Shown: positions 60,953 through 64,000 of the stretch, piece by piece
How positions within the stretch are numbered: the stretch's first letter is position 1
Layout of the letters: every line of letters starts with the position of its first letter
NCBI RefSeq assembly: GCF_002002735.1
Contig: NZ_MUNY01000042.1
Location: 186,001-250,000, forward strand
DNA length: 64,000 nt
Reading direction: 5' to 3'
From: Algoriphagus sp. A40
Lineage (GTDB): Bacteria > Bacteroidota > Bacteroidia > Cytophagales > Cyclobacteriaceae
The notes under the pieces: model-generated
What the model was told of the DNA's origin: nothing
Database searches by the model: none
The model's input: the letters and a program-made list of their open reading frames with translations, nothing else
Translations under genes and position numbers: made by a program

Positions 60953-61360
60953 TTAATTCAATTCCTCTCCAGGTTTCAACTGGTAGCAGCGCTCATGAAG
61001 CTGAAAGCCCAACTTTTGGTAAAAAGGTTCTGCATCTTCAGCGGCAAAAAGGAACAACCTTGCTTCGGGGGCCAAATCTCTGGCAAACAGCAGGATTTTT
61101 CTGCCGACTCCTTTTCCCTGATAGTTTTTCGCAACTGCTAGATCCGCGATGAAACACCGGTAGCAGTGATCTGTCAATCCTCTTAAAAATCCGACAAGAT
61201 TTCCTTTTTCACGGGCCGTCACGATCAGATTTGACCCTTCGATCATTCGCCAAAGGTGGCCTGGATCATCCATAGGCCTTCGTTTTCCCAGACCAGAATC
61301 TTGGAGAATAAAAACATATTCCTCTAAGTTGATGCTCGACTCTACCTGAATTGTCACCAT
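60953..61360 (-). CDS. GNAT family N-acetyltransferase
   Basis: 135 aa. GNAT core: LIVTAREKGNLVGFLRGLTDHCYRCFIADLAVAKNYQGKGVGRKILLFAR, with the CoA pyrophosphate loop YQGKGVGRKI, and AEPFYQKLGFQLHERC at the end. The small size and HCYRCFI word match the YhbS/acetyltransferase-domain-10-like group. The target is unknown. Next genes on the strand are another acetyltransferase and a glyoxalase-fold protein with short gaps, so a loose operon is possible. Confidence 0.85.
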   Translation of the reverse strand: MVTIQVESSINLEEYVFILQDSGLGKRRPMDDPGHLWRMIEGSNLIVTAREKGNLVGFLRGLTDHCYRCFIADLAVAKNYQGKGVGRKILLFARDLAPEARLFLFAAEDAEPFYQKLGFQLHERCYQLKPGEELN

Positions 61361-61397
61361 AGGATTGTCGGTAATTTCAACAATGAATTATCTGAAA

Positions 61398-61679
61398 CTA
61401 ATTTAAGACATCCTGCAAATCTTGCCGCTTTTTGAATGTGGCATTTGCAAAAGGACAAAGCGGAATGACTTTGATCCCTTCTTTTCGCACAAAATCTACC
61501 AAGGCTTCCAACAATTTCTCACCTACCTTTTTTCCTTTTAGGATTTCGTTTACTTCGGTATGCTCGATAATCATCTTTTTTGGCCCAGCCATCACATAGA
61601 CCATTTCGGCTATGCGTTTTTCGCCTTCGGCAACAAAAAAAGAGCCTCTTCGGCCGTCAGATTGATGCTGAATTTCCAT
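61398..61679 (-). CDS. Small GNAT-like acetyltransferase (YidJ/GCN5-related domain)
   Basis: 93 aa. The compact domain reads GRRGSFFVAEGEKRIAEMVYVMAGPKKMIIEHTEVNEILKGKKVGEKLLEALVDFVRKEGIKVIPLCPFANATFKKR, the pattern of the ~90-residue YidJ/PF14542 family, with the shortened CoA loop KGKKVGEKL and the LCPFANATF word. Its acceptor is unknown. It lies 37 nt from the other GNAT gene. An unusual run of GTTAA-like words (61688-61727) precedes it. Confidence 0.8.
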   Translation of the reverse strand: MEIQHQSDGRRGSFFVAEGEKRIAEMVYVMAGPKKMIIEHTEVNEILKGKKVGEKLLEALVDFVRKEGIKVIPLCPFANATFKKRQDLQDVLN

Positions 61680-61756
61680 TTTGAAGAGTTAAGGGTTAAT
61701 CGTTAAAGGTTAAGGGGTGAGAGTTAATCGATAATGGAAGTTCCTGGTTCTTAAAA

Positions 61757-62176
61757 TCAGCTCTTCGTTCTTCCTTCCACAATTCCATCATACTCCTCAT
61801 CTATAGGTTCCCAGAGTTCGATGCTATGACCATCCGGGTCTAAAATGTGTACAAATTTTCCGTATTCGAAAGTTTCAATTTCATCCAAAATGGTAACGCC
61901 TTCTGCTTTCAATTCTTCAACCAATTCGGTCAGATTTTCAACCCTGTAATTGATCATAAAGTCTTTTTCGGAGGGTTTGAAATATGTCGTGTCATCCTTC
62001 ATCGGTGACCATTGGGAAAAACCCATCTTCTCAGGGTTCTCACTGCTCCGCCACTCGAATGTGGTTCCGTAGGCATCCGTGTTCAATCCCAGATGTTGTT
62101 GATACCAAGTTTTGGTCGCATTGGGATCTTTTACTTTGAAAAAAATCCCACCAATACCAGTTACACGCTTTTTCAT
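61757..62176 (-). CDS. VOC (glyoxalase-fold) family protein
   Basis: 139 aa. Two beta-alpha-beta-beta-beta units: IGGIFFKVKDPNATKTWYQQHLGLNTDAYGTTFEW and FMINYRVENLTELVEELKAEGVTILDEIETFEYGKFVHILDPDGHSIELWEP. Glu in IELWEP and His in DPDGHS are usual metal-site positions. It may be a dioxygenase-, lyase- or resistance-type enzyme; the substrate is unknown. It begins 12 nt after the kdsB stop and is likely co-transcribed with it. Confidence 0.82.
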   Translation of the reverse strand: MKKRVTGIGGIFFKVKDPNATKTWYQQHLGLNTDAYGTTFEWRSSENPEKMGFSQWSPMKDDTTYFKPSEKDFMINYRVENLTELVEELKAEGVTILDEIETFEYGKFVHILDPDGHSIELWEPIDEEYDGIVEGRTKS

Positions 62177-62188
62177 GATCGATCGCTT

Positions 62189-62914
62189 TTAGAGTATACT
62201 TTTCAAAAAATTCCTTGCACGTTCAAGGTCCTCTTTGGTGTCAATGGCAATAGCGTGATGCTCGGTTTCCACCATTCGGATTCTTACTCCACGCTCGATC
62301 AGTCTCAGTTGTTCCAGCATTTCGATCTGCTCCAGGCGACCTTTGGGCCAGGATGTGAATTCCTGCAAAAGTTCTCGTGTGTAAGCATAAACACCGATAT
62401 GTTTCCAATAAAAAATATCCTCTGTCCGCTCTCTGTTAAAAGGAATCGGGGATCTGGAAAAGTAGATTGCATTATGCTTTTCATCCAAAACTACCTTAAC
62501 TGTGTTGGGATTATAGGCCTCGTCTTCGGATATCCGGCACATCAGGGAGGCCATTTTCACTTTGGGTTTTTCAAAAACAGCAACCAAGTCCTGCAAAGAT
62601 TTGGGATCCTGAAAAGGCTCATCTCCCTGAACGTTTACAATCAAATCAGCATCGACCTGTTCCAAAGCTTCGGCGATCCTGTCAGATCCACTTTGATGAA
62701 TCTTTTTGCTTAAAAACACATTTCCGCCTAAATCCAAAATCTGTTTCTCGATTTCCTTGTGGTCGGTTACCACCCAAACTTCATCAAATACTCCTGTTGC
62801 ATAGGTACTTACATAAGTTCTTTGAATCACCGAAATCCCTCCGAGGTCTTGCACCAATTTTGCCGGTAACCGGGTGGAGGCATATCTGGCAGGAATGAGG
62901 GCAGCTTTTTTCAT
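62189..62914 (-). CDS. kdsB: 3-deoxy-manno-octulosonate cytidylyltransferase
   Basis: 241 aa. It activates Kdo as CMP-Kdo for LPS assembly. The nucleotide-binding LIPARYASTRLPAKLVQDLGG, QGDEPFQDPKSLQDLV and HIGVYAYTRELLQEF are family marks. It is complete and first in a unit with the glyoxalase-fold gene downstream. A 76-nt gap separates it from the tyrosine kinase gene. Confidence 0.95.
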   Translation of the reverse strand: MKKAALIPARYASTRLPAKLVQDLGGISVIQRTYVSTYATGVFDEVWVVTDHKEIEKQILDLGGNVFLSKKIHQSGSDRIAEALEQVDADLIVNVQGDEPFQDPKSLQDLVAVFEKPKVKMASLMCRISEDEAYNPNTVKVVLDEKHNAIYFSRSPIPFNRERTEDIFYWKHIGVYAYTRELLQEFTSWPKGRLEQIEMLEQLRLIERGVRIRMVETEHHAIAIDTKEDLERARNFLKSIL

Positions 62915-62990
62915 ATTTTATCAGGAGGATTTTAAGCAGGCAAAAGGAATGGTTACATTTTATTAATTCAAATCCACTTGGGATACAATT

Positions 62991-64000
62991 TTATTTTAGC
63001 CTAAAAACTTTTTTTATCGTTCTTTTCAAGTCAAAAGAACTGGCCTTTTTGATTTTCTTTTTCTTTGTTTCTAGATCGTCACCATAGTAATTGTACATAT
63101 ATTTATTGTTTTGGGAATACAGGTAGGTATTACCATAACCATAATTATATCCTTCATAGTGGTATCCAGAATTGATGATCCCATTAAACACACCATAGAC
63201 ATTTTTCACCTGCTTGTTATTAAACAAATCATTGATCATTACAAGGTGGTCTTTGTTCGTGTAGTTTTGTCTTACCACATAGAGATTGATGTCAAACAAA
63301 CGCATCAAATCTATCGTCTCGGAAACCAATCCCATTGGCGGAGTATCGAAAACAATGATATCAAATCGCTCTTCCAGGTAGGTTAAAAATTCTAATAGCC
63401 GGGGAGTCTGCAAGAGCTCCGCAGGATTAGGGGGAATAACTCCTGAAGGCACAAAAAACAGGTTTTCCTGCTGTGTCGGAAAGATTATGGATTCAGAAGT
63501 TGCTTTCCCAATGAGATAAGTGGACAAACCTAATTTATCCGAATGGCCAAAATAAGAGGCAAGTTTAGGTCTTCGTAAGTCTCCGCCAACAACCACAGTT
63601 TTCTTGGATCCCAAAGCCATGGCTGAGGCAAGATTGAGAGACGTAAAAGTTTTCCCTTCACCGGAAACAGAGGAAGTGACCAGAATTTTTTTAGTGCTTT
63701 TGCCAGAAGCCAGATAGGTAATAGCAGACCTTAATGATCTGAAAGATTCTGCAACAGCCGATTTGGGGTGATCCAAAACCACTTTGTTGGTGTCTTTTGT
63801 ACTGTAACCGACCACTCCAAGTTGAGGAATCATGAAGTGCTTCTTCAAATCCCTCTGATCCTTAATGCTATCGTCGAACATATCTCTCAGCACAATAAAC
63901 CCAAATGGCAACAATAAGCCCAAGGCCAAAGCCAAACCATAATTTTGTGTTTTCTTGGGGAAAACCAGGGTTCCTTTCTTGGCCAGATCCAAGATGGCAT
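62991..64000 (-). CDS. Polysaccharide-biosynthesis tyrosine autokinase, C-terminal part (Wzc-like; cut by window edge)
   Basis: About 336 codons are visible and the frame is open to base 64000, so the N-terminal Wzz-like periplasmic domain lies outside. Visible: a TM helix (YGLALALGLLLPFGFIVL), then the BY-kinase: Walker A SSVSGEGKTF, Walker A' VVVGGDLRRPK, Walker B IIVFDTPPMG. The Tyr-rich tail (GYHYEGYNYGYGNTYLYSQ...) is the autophosphorylation cluster that controls polysaccharide chain length. The first Asp of the usual DxD in Walker A' is Gly, a common Bacteroidota variant. It suggests a capsule or exopolysaccharide locus beyond the window. Confidence 0.88.
   Translation of the reverse strand, partial: AILDLAKKGTLVFPKKTQNYGLALALGLLLPFGFIVLRDMFDDSIKDQRDLKKHFMIPQLGVVGYSTKDTNKVVLDHPKSAVAESFRSLRSAITYLASGKSTKKILVTSSVSGEGKTFTSLNLASAMALGSKKTVVVGGDLRRPKLASYFGHSDKLGLSTYLIGKATSESIIFPTQQENLFFVPSGVIPPNPAELLQTPRLLEFLTYLEERFDIIVFDTPPMGLVSETIDLMRLFDINLYVVRQNYTNKDHLVMINDLFNNKQVKNVYGVFNGIINSGYHYEGYNYGYGNTYLYSQNNKYMYNYYGDDLETKKKKIKKASSFDLKRTIKKVFRLK

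Overview
The window is about 64 kb of a Bacteroidota chromosome, most likely Cytophagales and probably a Cyclobacteriaceae member (Algoriphagus-like). The evidence is the gene content: a PadR regulator with a prefix-domain FtsX permease, DUF3822 next to coaD, a choice-of-anchor I lipoprotein, and the order miaB, sigma-54 activator, lptE, secG, groES, groEL. Start regions are A-rich without clear Shine-Dalgarno sequences, and one TAnnTTTG promoter box is visible. No rRNA, tRNA, CRISPR array, prophage or insertion sequence was seen. Both ends cut a gene.

Layout. 1-2578: an AT-rich type I restriction module (hsdM fragment, hsdR), with an attC-like imperfect hairpin beside it. 3138-9814: short SSB, choice-of-anchor I lipoprotein, glyoxalase-fold protein, S51-type peptidase, a REPIN-like palindrome, and a PadR/permease pair. 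10226-18149: a secreted cytochrome-c propeller protein with a DUF1080 sugar-hydrolase protein, an FAD monooxygenase, a GNAT enzyme and a membrane-anchored serine hydrolase, separated by repeat-rich spacers. 18510-25305: an RND efflux operon under a MarR/GbsR-type regulator; the same inverted-repeat operator lies before the regulator and before the tolC-like gene. 25549-30059: EamA transporter, metallophosphoesterase and three signalling genes (CheY-like, LytTR, PAS histidine kinase). 30071-39274: housekeeping and envelope genes, including an MsbA-like ABC exporter, TerC, a RecD-like helicase, NUDIX proteins, a pilin-like protein with DUF3822, coaD and pyrE.

39300-44200 holds five same-strand genes: a glutathionylspermidine-synthase-like ATP-grasp protein, a class I glutamine amidotransferase, a YbdK-type carboxylate-amine ligase, a second ATP-grasp ligase and an esterase. 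Together they look like a small-molecule or peptide amide-bond pathway with no recognised product. This is the best candidate for an undescribed system here.

44304-56210: membrane protein, gamma carbonic anhydrase, YceI lipoprotein, pabB, dinB, then the conserved miaB to groEL block. A good -24/-12 (sigma-54) promoter lies before groES, and a sigma-54 activator is encoded about 3 kb upstream in the same block, which suggests that chaperonin expression may be sigma-54 dependent. 56383-64000: response regulator, two secreted hydrolases/peptidases, a REP-like palindrome, a secreted amidohydrolase, two GNAT proteins, a glyoxalase-fold protein, kdsB and the C-terminal part of a Wzc-like tyrosine autokinase, which marks entry into a polysaccharide locus.
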